DNA from: Megamerina dolium | Taxonomy: Eukaryota; Arthropoda; Insecta; Diptera; Megamerinidae | Length of the DNA: 64,000 nt | Reading direction: 5' to 3' | Assembly: GCA_963854835.1 (NCBI GenBank) | Contig: OY978525.1 | Coordinates: forward strand, 111,117,417 to 111,181,416 | In this document: positions 24,373-36,280 of the stretch, one piece after another | Layout of the letters: each line of letters opens with the position of its first letter | Position numbering within the stretch: the stretch's first letter is position 1 | Made by a program: the position numbers and the translations under genes | The notes under the pieces: generated by a model | The model's database searches: none | Told to the model about the DNA's origin: nothing | Seen by the model: the letters and a program-made list of their open reading frames with translations, nothing else

Positions 24373-26628
24373 ATGTATGACATTAAAACCATTGAATTTG
24401 GCCAGCAAAAACAACAGCAACAACAACAGCATCAGCGAACAACGTTAAAGACCCAACAGTACGAACAACCAAAGCATAAAACAGCTACATCGGCACAAAC
24501 TGACAAGTGGCCATATACCATTTCACATTATATCACAACGTTGCCATTGCCAAGCACTCTATCGTCGCCACCATCAAGTGTTGACACCTCCTATAGCACT
24601 TGTAGCGTTATAACGCCTGCCAAGCACATATCCAACTCTGAACACACTCTATCTGCCACAGACAGCAACAACACAACATCAACAACACTTCAGTGCTATA
24701 GAAATCCCGCCGAAACAACACACATGACCTTGTTGTCGTTACGACGCCGTCGCTTATTTCAACGTCATGCCTGCCTGCTTAGCATATTAGCGGCATTCAT
24801 ATTTGGCCTAGTACTGGGCGTATTTATGCCAATGTTCGGTTTGGCCAATGTCCTCAGCACACTGACGCCAACAGTGCGGGCCACAGCGAATACAGCATCG
24901 ATCGGCTCAACAACAACAACCGGTGTCGACAGTATGCCCAGTATGCTGTCCGATGTGGCAGCACTACCGCTAACTGGTACCGGTGTATTGACAGCGAATC
25001 GTAACCGCTCGCTGGCAGCACGTCCACCATCGGATTTTCCAACGATATACGAGTTGAGGGCACAAATGGATGCATCGGCGGCATCAACGGCCTCGGCCAA
25101 GAGTGCGGATAATCCATTTTCGGTTGCCTTCATCAAGGAGCATGATGTCGATGTGCCGGCCGATGAAATTTTTCGCAATGCCTTTCACTTGGCGGAGGAT
25201 AAGAGCTCACCTGGTGCGATGATTGTCAAGAAATTCGATACAGATGATGGCAGTATTCGAGAGTTTCGCATTCAACGCATTGCGGAGGGACGATTTCGCA
25301 AGGGACCCGAACATCGGGTGGCAAAATCTAGTTATGCGGCTGAAAAATTAGCCGCTGCTGCTGCTGCTGCAGAGGAGGAGCCAAGTCAGTATGTGCCCAG
25401 GGAAAAACGCATCGTTGAGAAGGTGCGACGCAATCAACGTGATCACGATATCATCAAATCGGACATCTATTGGGGTGATATTGTCGAAGCGGCACTGCCA
25501 AAAGGTTTCACCGCACAAGACACTGCCGACTGGAATCAGTATGTCAGCACATTGGGTGTGGTCGAACACTTGGAGCCCGGATGTGGGCGCATGCAAAATC
25601 GTCTTGTCGTATTCGCCGATGGTACACGTGCATGTGCACGCTATCGCCAAAACACCGACCAGATACAGGGTGAACTCTTCTCGTATTATCTTGGTCAATT
25701 GCTCAATATGAGCAATCTAGCCCCAAGTGCCGCTGCTGTCATCGATCTTGAATCGCATACATGGTCGTCAGCGATTGCGGACATTACACAATCACAGTGG
25801 CGGCAACAGCGTCCAGTGGTGCTGACACGTTGGCTGGCCGATCTTGAACCAGCCGGCATACCACAACCATTTCAGCCGCTCGAACGTCATTTGAATAAAT
25901 ACGATGTCTGGAATATCACACTGGGTGCTACGAACAGCAATGCACTGATGTCAATGGAAAAGCAAAAAGGATTACTTAAACGGCTGGAAGCTGCCACCAG
26001 TACAACGTATGGTCATCAATCAAACAGACTTGAGCCGTCGTCGTCGTCGATAAGCAGTAGTGGTGGTAGTGGTAGTAATAGTAAAAGTAGCGTAGTTGGC
26101 TCATTCTCCTCCTCCTCCTCCTCGTCGACGTCATCGGCTCTGTCGCCGTTGGTGCTGCAGCGCCTAATTGAATTGGCACAATGGTCAGATTTAATCGTGT
26201 TCGATTATTTGATTGCAAACTTGGATCGCGTCGTTAATAATTTGTACAATTATCAATGGAATGTCGACATTATGGCTGCGCCTGCGCACAATTTGGCACG
26301 TCAGATTAATACACAGTTGCTTGTCTTCCTGGACAACGAGTCGGGACTGCTGCATGGCTATCGTCTGTTGAAAAAATACGAAGCCTATCATGGACTACTA
26401 CTGGATAATTTGTGCGTCTTCCGTCAACCCACTATTGAGGCATTGCAACAGTTGCGCACCTACGGTGCCGGACATAAATTGCGTGAACTCTTCGAAAAGA
26501 CAACAAGTGCCGAGGTGCGTGATGTGTTGCCATCATTGCCGGATAAATCAATCAAAATACTGGTGGATCGTATCGATCGAGTGCTAGGTCAAGTGCAAAA
26601 ATGTAAAGATCTATTAGCCGACAGATAA
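24373..26628 (+). CDS. fj: Four-jointed Golgi Ser/Thr kinase (fj), complete single-exon CDS
   Basis: This 751-residue ORF closely resembles Drosophila Four-jointed, a type II Golgi protein kinase that phosphorylates cadherin repeats of Fat and Dachsous and so tunes planar cell polarity, Hippo-pathway growth and leg/wing patterning. Visible in order: a Gln/Ser/Thr-rich cytoplasmic tail (1-117), a basic RRRR stretch (124-127), one hydrophobic signal anchor (about 134-157), then the lumenal region. The kinase-like part starts near DIYWGDIVEAALPKGF (364-379). It contains the ANLDRVVNN loop (615-623, probable catalytic Asp618) and the DNE metal-binding motif (654-656) required for kinase activity in the family. 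Cysteines lie at 404, 421, 681 and 744; possible N-glycosylation sites are at 211, 445 and 514. The protein is longer than the 583 or so residues of the D. melanogaster protein, through N-terminal, poly-Ala (327-333) and Ser/Gly-rich (555-590) insertions. The start is favoured by its CAAAATG context and by N-terminal similarity to the fly protein. No frameshift or internal stop is present. Confidence 0.97.
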   Translation: MYDIKTIEFGQQKQQQQQQHQRTTLKTQQYEQPKHKTATSAQTDKWPYTISHYITTLPLPSTLSSPPSSVDTSYSTCSVITPAKHISNSEHTLSATDSNNTTSTTLQCYRNPAETTHMTLLSLRRRRLFQRHACLLSILAAFIFGLVLGVFMPMFGLANVLSTLTPTVRATANTASIGSTTTTGVDSMPSMLSDVAALPLTGTGVLTANRNRSLAARPPSDFPTIYELRAQMDASAASTASAKSADNPFSVAFIKEHDVDVPADEIFRNAFHLAEDKSSPGAMIVKKFDTDDGSIREFRIQRIAEGRFRKGPEHRVAKSSYAAEKLAAAAAAAEEEPSQYVPREKRIVEKVRRNQRDHDIIKSDIYWGDIVEAALPKGFTAQDTADWNQYVSTLGVVEHLEPGCGRMQNRLVVFADGTRACARYRQNTDQIQGELFSYYLGQLLNMSNLAPSAAAVIDLESHTWSSAIADITQSQWRQQRPVVLTRWLADLEPAGIPQPFQPLERHLNKYDVWNITLGATNSNALMSMEKQKGLLKRLEAATSTTYGHQSNRLEPSSSSISSSGGSGSNSKSSVVGSFSSSSSSSTSSALSPLVLQRLIELAQWSDLIVFDYLIANLDRVVNNLYNYQWNVDIMAAPAHNLARQINTQLLVFLDNESGLLHGYRLLKKYEAYHGLLLDNLCVFRQPTIEALQQLRTYGAGHKLRELFEKTTSAEVRDVLPSLPDKSIKILVDRIDRVLGQVQKCKDLLADR

Positions 26629-26697
26629 TGGTCGTCGTAAATTGTGTGCGTGTACGTACGTACATATTTACGTAGGTACAATCAATACAATTACAAC

Positions 26698-26703
26698 ATT
26701 AAA
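26698..26703 (+). terminator. Candidate fj polyadenylation signal ATTAAA
   Basis: ATTAAA, the commonest variant of the AATAAA signal, lies 70 bases after the fj stop codon. I saw no canonical AATAAA in the next 300 bases. A 3' UTR this short would be unusual, so a more distal site is possible. Confidence 0.25.
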
Positions 26704-27104
26704 TTAAGTATACACAAAGAGACATAGTGTGATAGGAAGATTTCAATCTAATTCGTATAATGTTTTCGCTTTCACATTTTTTACATGGAGTATGTGTCTC
26801 TATGCGATTAGGCCAATATACTTGGTACATAAATATGTAGTCAATTTGACAAATTCATATACTCGTATATTGTATGCATCTGCACAAGCATTGATACTTA
26901 TGAGAGAACACCTGTGGCGCAAACATGAACTTGCCATCAGTTATTGGGAAGAAGGTGAAGCAAGCACACACAGACACACAACACAGACAGCAAAGACATG
27001 ACTGAGCAAACAGGTACATTTATGAGTGTAAAGGGTGATTTTTGTTGGTCAGTGTTTCGAATTAAATCTTTTGGAATGCATTAAATTACAATACCACCAT
27101 TATG
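26704..27104. other. Region downstream of fj
   Basis: AT-rich, no recognisable gene; may include the fj 3' UTR if the ATTAAA at 26698 is not used. Confidence 0.5.
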
Positions 27105-27132
27105 TGTCAGGTTTGGTGAGGTTATGTGGCTG

Positions 27133-27173
<41 letters not shown>

Positions 27174-27515
27174 AGGACACACTTAGGCCAGAAAGGGCCC
27201 ATTGTGATACCACTGAGCTTCACTTCCATACTATTGTATGTGTTAAATTTGGTAAGCATTGGAAGGGATCTACTTATATTAGCCAGTTCCGAAGGGCAGA
27301 ACCCTTGTGCCATCATTTGAACTGAGTTTTGTCACAGAGCTCTTTTAAGAAGCATTTTTGGGCAAATTGTTACTGCCAATTCTTGCCGACAGGTGGGCAC
27401 CGTTCGAAAGAAAAATCTTTTCGATATTAAATTTTGTTATGCTTCAGCCGTGGATTGAACCCACGACCTACAGATCAGAAGGCAAACGCACAAACCACTG
27501 AGCTACGGCACCCAT
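27105..27515 (-). repeat. SINE subfamily copy with internal (CT)n and alternative 3' tail
   Basis: Minus-orientation SINE with the full tRNA head at right (CCACTGAGCTACGGCACCCA) and a body 10-20% different from the 3684 copy. The 3' part differs: GGCCTAAGTGTGTCC, then a (GA)n/(CT)n tract (27138-27171), then GGGCAGCCACATAACCT. It is flanked by ACCATTATG (27096-27104 and 27516-27524). It therefore represents a second subfamily of the same SINE. Confidence 0.87.
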
Positions 27516-27794
27516 ACCATTATGGGTACTGCAACAGATTCGTAGTCAGAATATCAAATACTTCAATCACTTTCTGAGTTACCTGGAGTCGTATATCGAC
27601 AATAATACTGCACTTTGATGGGACTAAATCAATCCCAAACAAAAAAAATTGAAATGTGTCAAAGCATAAAGCATTTTTTTGCGAAAAGAATTGCTATTCG
27701 TTTGAACTAAGGGGAGAACTAGTCTGCCGCCATAGCTTTCTAGTGATATCCATGCAATGTAATAATCTGATAGTCCTCAGGGTTGAAGTAGTGC
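27516..27794. other. Intergenic, nothing recognised
   Basis: Non-repetitive by eye, no coding signal. Confidence 0.5.
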
Positions 27795-28205
27795 GGGCCA
27801 ATCACTCCTAATACCTATAAATCGCTTGAAACAATTTATGGCCCTGCTTACAATTGCTTCTGAAGAGTCTCCTATAATCCTTGTGTTTATATCAAAATTG
27901 CAGAGATTTGTCATTTAACTTTTGATGTGTCAATGTGTTATTTATTATTATTATTATTATCGGGGAATGATTTTGGCCCGGTGAAGTGCATTTTGCGTGC
28001 GGGCTGACTACTCCTAATACCTATAAATCACTTGAAACAATTTATTGCCCTGGTTACAATGGCTTCTGAAGAGTCTCCTATAGTCCTTGTGTTTATCTAA
28101 TTGCAGAAATTTGTCACTTAACTTTTGATGTGTCAATGTAATATTCATTATTATTATCGGGGAATAATTTTGCCCCGGTCAAGCGCATTTTGCATGTAAC
28201 TACAA
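27795..28205. repeat. 206-bp tandem duplication with (TTA)n segments
   Basis: A unit containing ACTCCTAATACCTATAAATC, GAAGAGTCTCCTATA, TTAACTTTTGATGTGTCAAT, a (TTA)n run and CGGGGAAT...CCCGGT is present twice, with ACTCCTAAT at 27804 and 28010. The copies differ by scattered substitutions and small indels. The (TTA)n within each unit suggests a retroposon end, but no coding part identifies the source. Confidence 0.8.
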
Positions 28206-30194
28206 ATGTTATTTGCTTTGAAAAAATTCAATAAATCATTGAATATGTCTATGGAAAAATTATATAACTTTACAACAACAACAACAACAACAACAAATCA
28301 CCCATTTAATACTTGTATCCAGTTAAAGATGATAGATGTTTTTCTTCTTCTCCTTTTTCACGATGTGTTTTTGTCCAGGCAAGCGAGATTGTAACAACTC
28401 TGTTTTTTTTGTAGGATCCTATTGAAACTGAAGTTGACGACTTTTAAAGCTGGCATGAAATTAAGAGTATAAAAACTAAAAAATCCAAAATATTTAAAAA
28501 ATCTTAAAATATTACCAAAAACATATAAATAGTTATTTTTCAAATAGACTGTAACTTGCTCATGAGCATTTATTTATTATTCTCTCATTTGTGTCGTCGT
28601 GCTCGTGTACAAAGACTTGTATTTCAATTAAAAACAAAAACATTGTTCGACCAAAATTCAAGACCTTTTTTATGACATTGGCAAGCCTAACCAGCATCAG
28701 CATCACTTATTCATGGTTTCTATGACTATTAGAGTGGTGTTGCTGAAGCTGAAGGTGATTGACGATGATGCTGACCTATCGACAAAGAGACAAACAAACA
28801 ACAACAACAAAAAGGCAATAAGGCAAACGATCAACTAAATGAATCATGCAAGTGTGAAAGTGGAAGTGCGTTAACAAATTTCTTATACGATTGATTATGT
28901 AAATATATATTTCACTATTTCAAAACAAAACAAAATGTTACTAAATGAAAATGACTGAAATCGTTTTGTAAATTGAATTGAATTGAATTTTTATTATGAA
29001 AAAACAAAAAAAAATTCTGAGCAATAAATGCTTTAAAATCAAATGTTTCAAGTATTTCGAAATCAAATATCAAATATTTATTTATTTAGTTTAGTTTGAA
29101 TAGTGTGTGAATGTTATATGAAACCAAAACAGCTGTTAAATATTAAATGTTAGATAATGTTAATATTAATTAATAATATTGTACTTTTTTTTTAAATGAC
29201 ATACATATTTAGTCATAATAATAGTTGAAAAAATATATTTATATATTATTGTATTATATTAAAATTAACACGTAAACATGTCTTCTTCAAACATCAATCG
29301 AATTATTGTATATCAATAAGTATTATGTGCATGTGTGTATATGAAAAAAGGCAAACTATCTACTAAGTAATTTCTACTTTTCATTTCATTGTATCGAAAA
29401 GCAAAAAGTTGACGTTTAAGAGAAGCATGACTGATAAAAGAAATTATTTCTGGGCACACTTTCTATCACCGAGAAGATAGTAGAATATATTTGGCTAATA
29501 ATAGACTATAAAGCCACCAATACGTTGCCGAGTCTGCATAGAAGCATGATTGAATTTAATCACCTTAATCAATAATCACCTGCATCGTACTCTTGATATG
29601 TACACTAGAAAAATTCCATTGGAATATACTGCAAAAATGAAAATGAAAAACAACGATCCATAATCTGCTGATGTAAAATATCTCACAAGGTTCAAATTTA
29701 ATTCAGTGGGAGCCCAAAACGCAAGGCAGCACAATTACCCTTAACTGTCATTGAGGTTGCATTTTAAGGCGACCACTTTTACTGAATATTATGATATTTT
29801 TTGAAAAACAATATATATCTTCTATAGCTGACATTTTGTAGTCCAATGGATCCTTGTATGAAGCAGCAGCTCACATATTTATCATATCATAACAATTGTA
29901 TTTTTGCAATCAAGCCACTGTTGAGGTGATTTATGTCAAATTTTTAATAGTGATTTTGCTCATAAAGCATTATCCCATAGAAATAAAGTGTGATCGATCG
30001 GAAAGGTTGAATACTCTTCGCAACATGTATTGGAACAATTTTAGGCGATCATTTCTCTCTTTTTTTTTTTTTTTTGCATTTCGGAGATGCTATTGCAGCT
30101 CAATATATTACACCACATTTGCATTTTCATTTAAAAGCATTAATGACAAGAATTCTTTAATATAAAACACTCAAAAATGGAAACAGAATTATGT
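28206..30194. other. AT-rich intergenic DNA
   Basis: No genes recognised. (CAA)n at 28275-28298 and long T-runs (30059-30076). Open frames lack domains. Confidence 0.65.
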
Positions 30195-30367
30195 AAGCAA
30201 CATTATAATAAGCAACATTTGCAAAATAAGCAACATTTGCAAAAGAAGCAACATTTGAAACATAAGCAACATTTGCAAAATAAGCAACATTTGTAACATA
30301 AACAACATTTACAATATAAGCAACATTTGCAATATAAGCAACATTTGCAACATTAGCAACATTTGTC
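30195..30367. repeat. 18-bp minisatellite
   Basis: About ten tandem units of AAGCAACATTTGCAAAAT with point variation, the first unit being 15 bp. Because 18 is divisible by three, the minus strand reads through as a six-residue NVAY(F/I)A repeat, which is an artefact of period rather than evidence of a protein. Confidence 0.9.
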
Positions 30368-31495
30368 ATTATTGAACTAAGTCCATCTTTAGTATTTGAA
30401 TCACTTACAAAATTTACTTTGCGAAAACTGAGCACGATGACTTTACTATTTGTATTTAAATGGATATGATTTTCTCCTTGAGCATGTATTCAACATATTG
30501 TGGTTTGAAATTTATGAATTAAAATTTTTTTTATTTCAAGCTAAATTCAATGTGTACTCGAAACTTTGATTTGATCAAGGCAACATAATATGAGGTCTGC
30601 CGTTTCAGCTTTTTCTTATCCATAGTATTTACTAACGTACTCAGTGATTAATGCCAATCTTAAAGAATTGTTTCCGTGTTTTGCAGTGCCTTGTGGTTCT
30701 ACCAGCGAAGTTGTGCTTTTTCCTAGTCCTTTGATATCATATCTTTCGTAGGAAGAGCTGAGAGTATCTTATGTTCCGTCACCATTACATAATGGTGGTG
30801 ATTTTTGGCTTTCAGTCACAGCTTTATGTTCTGCCTTCAGTAAGCTCACAATCATCAAGAGAATGCTTCAAGTCCAATGAATTCATTTGTGGATCGTTTC
30901 ATATCATTTCGTTTCTAAAGTAACCATTAAGTCCCTGTAACCGAAATATTACATTACTTAAAGCAATTTTCACATCAGCGAATTAAGTCATAGAATAAAG
31001 TTAACTAACAACAATTGAGCATTGTTCATCGTGAGCACCTGTCATAATGGCCAAATCTCACGACGCACAAAGCGTATGTATCAATTTGAGGCGTTAATAA
31101 GCGCCCCGTAGCATTGGCAAATCGGAAATCAACCTCCAGGCATCTACGGTACCAATTGGCGCACGTTAAATGGACGTTCTATCCTCCTTGTTGAGGATCG
31201 AGGCCTAACTAAAACCTTTTCTGATCTAAGAAGTCAGCACTCTGGTTGCAATGCAACTCCACATCGAATACCACACGCCTTTGACATGGAATACTCTACC
31301 TGCGAGCTCTTTGAGTTACCACAACCACCACGAAAACTTCACCGAAGAGTCGTTCCCAATGATTAGGTCAGGTAGGCATTCGAACCTGATCACCCATGGT
31401 ACCAAATTTGAAATCTTTTGGTAATACCTCATGGCCTCGAAGCTACTATCAGTTTCAACCCCATTCGGCTCCGGACTGGTGACCGGGCAGAGTTC
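30368..31495. other. Intergenic; GC-richer segment at 31020-31490
   Basis: 30368-31000 holds nothing recognised. 31020-31490 is noticeably GC-richer than its surroundings, with an unbroken plus-strand frame of roughly 90 codons without a start Met (about 31110-31365). This looks like old mobile-element sequence of a family I cannot name. Confidence 0.4.
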
Positions 31496-31798
31496 GGTTA
31501 GGTTAGGTTATGTGACTTAGGCCAGAAATGCCAATTGTGATACCACCTAGATTCTCTTCCAATACTGTTGTGCGTGTTAAATTTGGACAGCATTAGAAGG
31601 GACCTACTAATTTTAGCCGGTTCCGAACGGCAGAACCCTTGTGACATCACTTTAACTTAATTTTGTCACATTTTGTCCGAAAAATTCTCAATTCTTGCCG
31701 TCAGGTGGATACCGTTCGAAAGATATCAAGTTTTTGTTATGCTTCAGCCGGGGGATTGAACCCACGTACCCCTACAAATTCAGAAGGCCAACGCCAAC
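31496..31798 (-). repeat. 5'-truncated SINE with 9-bp target duplication
   Basis: Minus-orientation SINE body with the B-box region (GATTGAACCCACG) but no A box. It is flanked by GGCAGAGTT (31487-31495, 31799-31807). Its 3' end, CACATAACCTAACCTAACCG on the minus strand, carries a (CCTAA)n tail unlike the (TTTA)n tail of the 3684 copy. Confidence 0.85.
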
Positions 31799-31839
31799 GG
31801 CAGAGTTAACTAACAGTACAAATAAGTTCTGTCATGTTT

Positions 31840-32235
31840 TTTTTTTATGAATTTCGTCTTTATAAAAAAACATACTTCTTACAAAATTTTATAATCGAAA
31901 AATTCACCATCTATGGACTTTTGTCATTTATCGGATAGATAATGGATTCCCACGAGATAGAAACTTAATGGTTTTGAAGTAAGATAGTTATTGAGTTATT
32001 TTCGCAAATCTTCAACTTGGGAGAATCGCTGTTCAGCTAAATAAAACTACATTGCTCTGAATAAGTGGTAATGGGAAGCAGCCAAGAATGAAGAATATGT
32101 CGTATACTGAAGAACTTCCCAGCCTAAGGAGACAATGACTTCCTGAGTTGATTTTGCTGTATGTGAACGTGCGTTGTCATGCAGCAACATCACTCTTCGA
32201 CTTTCTTGGACAGTAAATGATCATTTTTTCCTTCA
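31840..32235 (-). pseudogene. Mariner transposase fragment (C-terminal half)
   Basis: Minus-strand translation gives MLLHDNARSHTAKSTQE (second catalytic Asp), LGWEVLQYTTYS, ASHYHLFRAM (third-Asp region, where SPDLAPSDYHLF is usual, so the Asp is lost), LAEQRFSQVEDLRK and YLTSKPLSFY. In-frame stops are present. The N-terminal half and inverted repeats are missing. Confidence 0.82.
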
Positions 32236-35200
32236 GATCATTACGTAATTTAATGTACATACACATAATTTTCCTCCAAAGTCGAAATAATTAAAATTCA
32301 CAGCTTCAACAGTGTGAATGTTGCTTATCGACACCTTGCTTATCGACTCTTATAAAATGAATACGCCTTGAATGACAGCTTGAAAATGATTGAAACTTAT
32401 GTGTCATATAAATAGCAATGACTTAGCTAGTAATATCCAAATTGGTGAACGAAATAGATGCGTTGAAGTATGTTTTTTAATGCAACCAATTTCATATGAC
32501 AGAATTTATTTGTACGCCTATTAGTTGCTCAATGAAATACTGACCTCAGATACGAAAGCATTTCTTTTAAATTCAAAAACTCCCTCTGCTGATACTCTGA
32601 AACTCTACTGAAAATAGACAAAGAATACACGTTGTTTAGTAGAAGAAAGCATACACTATAATCTATAAAGTTGAAAAAAATCATAATAATAATAAAAATT
32701 ATAGCAAAAATGTGGTACTAAAATGAAATTACAATTTATGCATGTTGTACATACAATATATAAATTATATGAAATTAATGTGAGACCTAGAAAAACGGTT
32801 ATTAAATATTATTAATAAATTTGTAATGCTATTAAAATATACTGATGCACACACATATACATACATGCTTGTATTTATTATTGTAAATTACTATATATGT
32901 ATATAAATTTTTATTTTTTTTTATTTTTTATTTTAGTTCTTTAGTCCTATAAAATAAATGCATATATTGATACATATATATACAATAATAGTTAGTATAT
33001 CTTTATGTATATGTATATGTAGTTGCATTAATTATACACACTTAAGTGAACATGTGATATAAGTATAGTGGAAAGAAAAAAAAAAAAAAATAATAAATAA
33101 CAACAACTATTAAAAAGAAAAATAAAAAGCAGAAGTAGAAGTAAAATAACAGAATTCTAATTATGAAATTTTACAACGCATAAAAAAAAATGGCGATCTT
33201 ATAACTTATAGAATGCACCATGTAAATTGAAATTTCATTTTGAAACTATAAAAAAACGAAATATATTTATAATAATAGCTAATAATAAAAAAATAGTTAA
33301 TAGTATCTATTAATATTATTTAATAAATATATAAATATCATATTTGTATGTACTTATTTTATGATTTATTCGCTTTAAATATTAAACACATACAAATGAG
33401 TTAGTTGTATGTATCGTATGTATGTTGGTACTCGTATTAAAAATGTATAGTATGTATGTATATAACATATACATACAACATAAGTAGTATGAAAAGAAAT
33501 TTTGAAAATAAAAAAAATTACAAAAATGAAAAAAATTGCAAATTTTTTTAATATTGTGATATAAAAAAAAAAAATTTAATTTCATCAATATTTGCTCTTT
33601 ATTATTTATTAATTTTTTTTTTAATTTTTATTTTAATTTTTTTTTTTTAAATTTTTTTTTAAAAATTTTTTTTTAAAAATTTTTTTTAAAAATTTTTTTT
33701 TAATTTTTTTTTTTTAAATTTTTTTTTTTTATTTTTATTTTTTTTTCCCCCTATTAGGTTGCTACATACATGTGACAAGTAGATATTGAGTAAAGTGTCG
33801 AATTCGCCATGCTTGTAGTACAACGTGCATGCATCACTGAATTGTTTATGTCGTGATGGTGGTACTGGTGGTGGTTGGCTACCTATGCCATGCGCTATTG
33901 GTCATAATTTCTATGACAAACTATGACAATAAATTGTCATTGGTTTTCCAGCTGTAAGCAGTATAATTTCTTGTCTGTCCTATGATGATGATTTTTGCTA
34001 CTATCACGCGCCTTTTTCACATTTCTTTTTTTGTTTTTGTTTTTGTTTTTGAACTTTATTTTTTATATTTCTCGTAATTGTAATTTCATATTATTTACAC
34101 ACACACAACATATGTGCGAGTGGATGTAATAGCAACACATGCAGAATAATACCACATCACCGTCAACAGCACCAGCACCACTAGCACCACCACCGACACC
34201 ACTATCACTTGATCATCATCATCAGAGTTCTTTTCATAATTTTTATTTATTTTTTTCTTACGCCATGTTTATTTTTTTATGTCTTTTTTATGAATTTTTT
34301 TATTTTTTGTTGTTGTTTGTTTGTTTTTACTTCTCTTTTCTACATACAACAACACAATTTCTGATGATGTTCCCATGTTTCTTTAGCTTTTCATAATATC
34401 TTCATCATAATCATATTTGAATTTGTTCGCTCTCTTCTATGTTGTATACATACATGCATGCATGTATATGCCTGTTGTTTTGCATGGCACAAAAGCGCAT
34501 AATGAAAAATGTAAGAATGAAACAAGTAGATATATGACAGACAGTACAGAGAAAAAGTTCATATACAACTTTTATGAATGTGTATGTATGTATGTATGTG
34601 AGCACATAAACAAATAACAATAAACTGGAGAGCTAGTCAGACAGCCAGACAGCCAGCAGTTTTAGATATGTGTGCTTACTGGCACTGTTGCTGCTGCTGC
34701 TGCTGCTGCTGCATTCAGATTTTTAGAATCTTGGCTCATTAAGTGTGTCTGAGTGGAGTTTTGTTATGTTTTTTTTTTTTGTTTTTTTTTTTTGTTTTAT
34801 ATTAAATACTGCAGCTGAAACAAGCTTCGTTTGCATATGATTTTATTTCAAACACACACACACACACATACACATTCACATAGATTGCCATTGAAAATCA
34901 GAGACACTGCTGTTACTGCTGTTGCTACTTTGGTTGCGGCCGGCTATGACTGCAAAATAATAATAAAAATAAATAAAAGAAACACACACACACACACTCA
35001 CATACATATATATGCACATGCATTCAAGATCGTTATGCTTTTTTAATAAATATATCAAATTACATAAAGACGTGTTAAGGAATTTGTGATTTTTAACACG
35101 TAAATATTGTATGGAGGGAATAAATATATAAAGATATGTGTACATGGTAGTAGGTAACAATTCGTAAGTATTAAAGAAAAGAAAGAAAAAAAAAAACAAA

Positions 35201-36280
35201 AGAATTGGTAATAAGATACAGAGAATCAATACAATGATAGAGAGAGAGAGAGAGAGAAAGAGAGAGTTTGAAAGAGAGTTACAGTTATACTTTATATATG
35301 CAAATGTGTAATTTTAAATAATTTTAAATTTTAAATAAAATTATAGAAATTATGTATGATACATAGCCAAATAAACTCTTCTCGGAAGTATGAGTAAGGT
35401 GTATTTATGTCACATATTTCAAGGATTCATGGAAATATTATATGGAAACTTTATTTTTAAACTTAAAAAGTAGTATGCTGTATTTACTTCTTGATTATAT
35501 GATTTTCGGTAAGTCCTCGCAGATCCATCAATTTTCCAGCCACCGTTTTAGTTATAAGTAGCCAGGTATATACTATAAAATATATATTACTCATGAGCTC
35601 AAAGAAGTCTATCTCATTTAAACACATCTCATAACGACATCAAATGCATCAAAAGCACGTTTGCGTTTGACCACCACTTAAACCACCGCTGCAAAGCACT
35701 TTATCACCAAACAAAGGTCATATTGTTTGTATGGTGGAATTACGAGAGTGTCATGTTGTTCAAACTTCTATTCCACCCACCAGATAGTTGATTAAGATTA
35801 TTACAATCGGAATGATATGAATAAATATCTTGCATAAAAATACGTCAAAGCTACACCACATACATATAAGTTTTCTCGATTTCTCAAAAGTTACTTGAAA
35901 CGTGGAATGGAAGTCTCAGTCTCAGTCACAATACTCAATACTGGACTTTATGTTTCTTGTAAAAAGACTTGTGTAGTAGAATTTTCTAGTCTGATAAATA
36001 CCTCATCCTATTCTTCACTGGAAAGAACCTGCAACTTCCCAAAACATAGAAATAGGCAATTTCTCAAAATGACCAATATATCATTGATTAAACTATTTTT
36101 TAAATAATATATAATATAAATAATATAAAATATGTTATAAATAGTATATTTATTATAAAAAAAAAACGAAAATAGAATGAATAGACTGAAAACTCAGATG
36201 GATCAATTTCGAGACGACTATAAGAATTGGGCCTATCAAAAATAACTTTGCACCATATTTTGCATACAAATCTTGACATA
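32236..36280. other. AT-rich intergenic DNA with homopolymer tracts
   Basis: No genes. Notable tracts: alternating A/T homopolymer region 33600-33752, (GCT)n 34690-34713, (CA)n 34853-34868 and 34982-34997, (GA)n 35238-35268. A GC-moderate stretch at 35500-35800 has no coding match. Confidence 0.65.

Noticed and set aside
24765..25178. 137-codon antisense ORF within fj
   Set aside because: Shadow frame of a long GC-richer coding sequence; no recognisable domain.
30195..30367. CRISPR-like array
   Set aside because: Units are contiguous without unique spacers and the genome is eukaryotic.
30157..30435. NVAY-type repeat protein on the minus strand
   Set aside because: Created by an 18-bp minisatellite whose period is divisible by three.
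31110..31365. Possible host exon in a GC-richer open stretch
   Set aside because: No start, no splice signals in a convincing arrangement and no known domain; more likely old element sequence.
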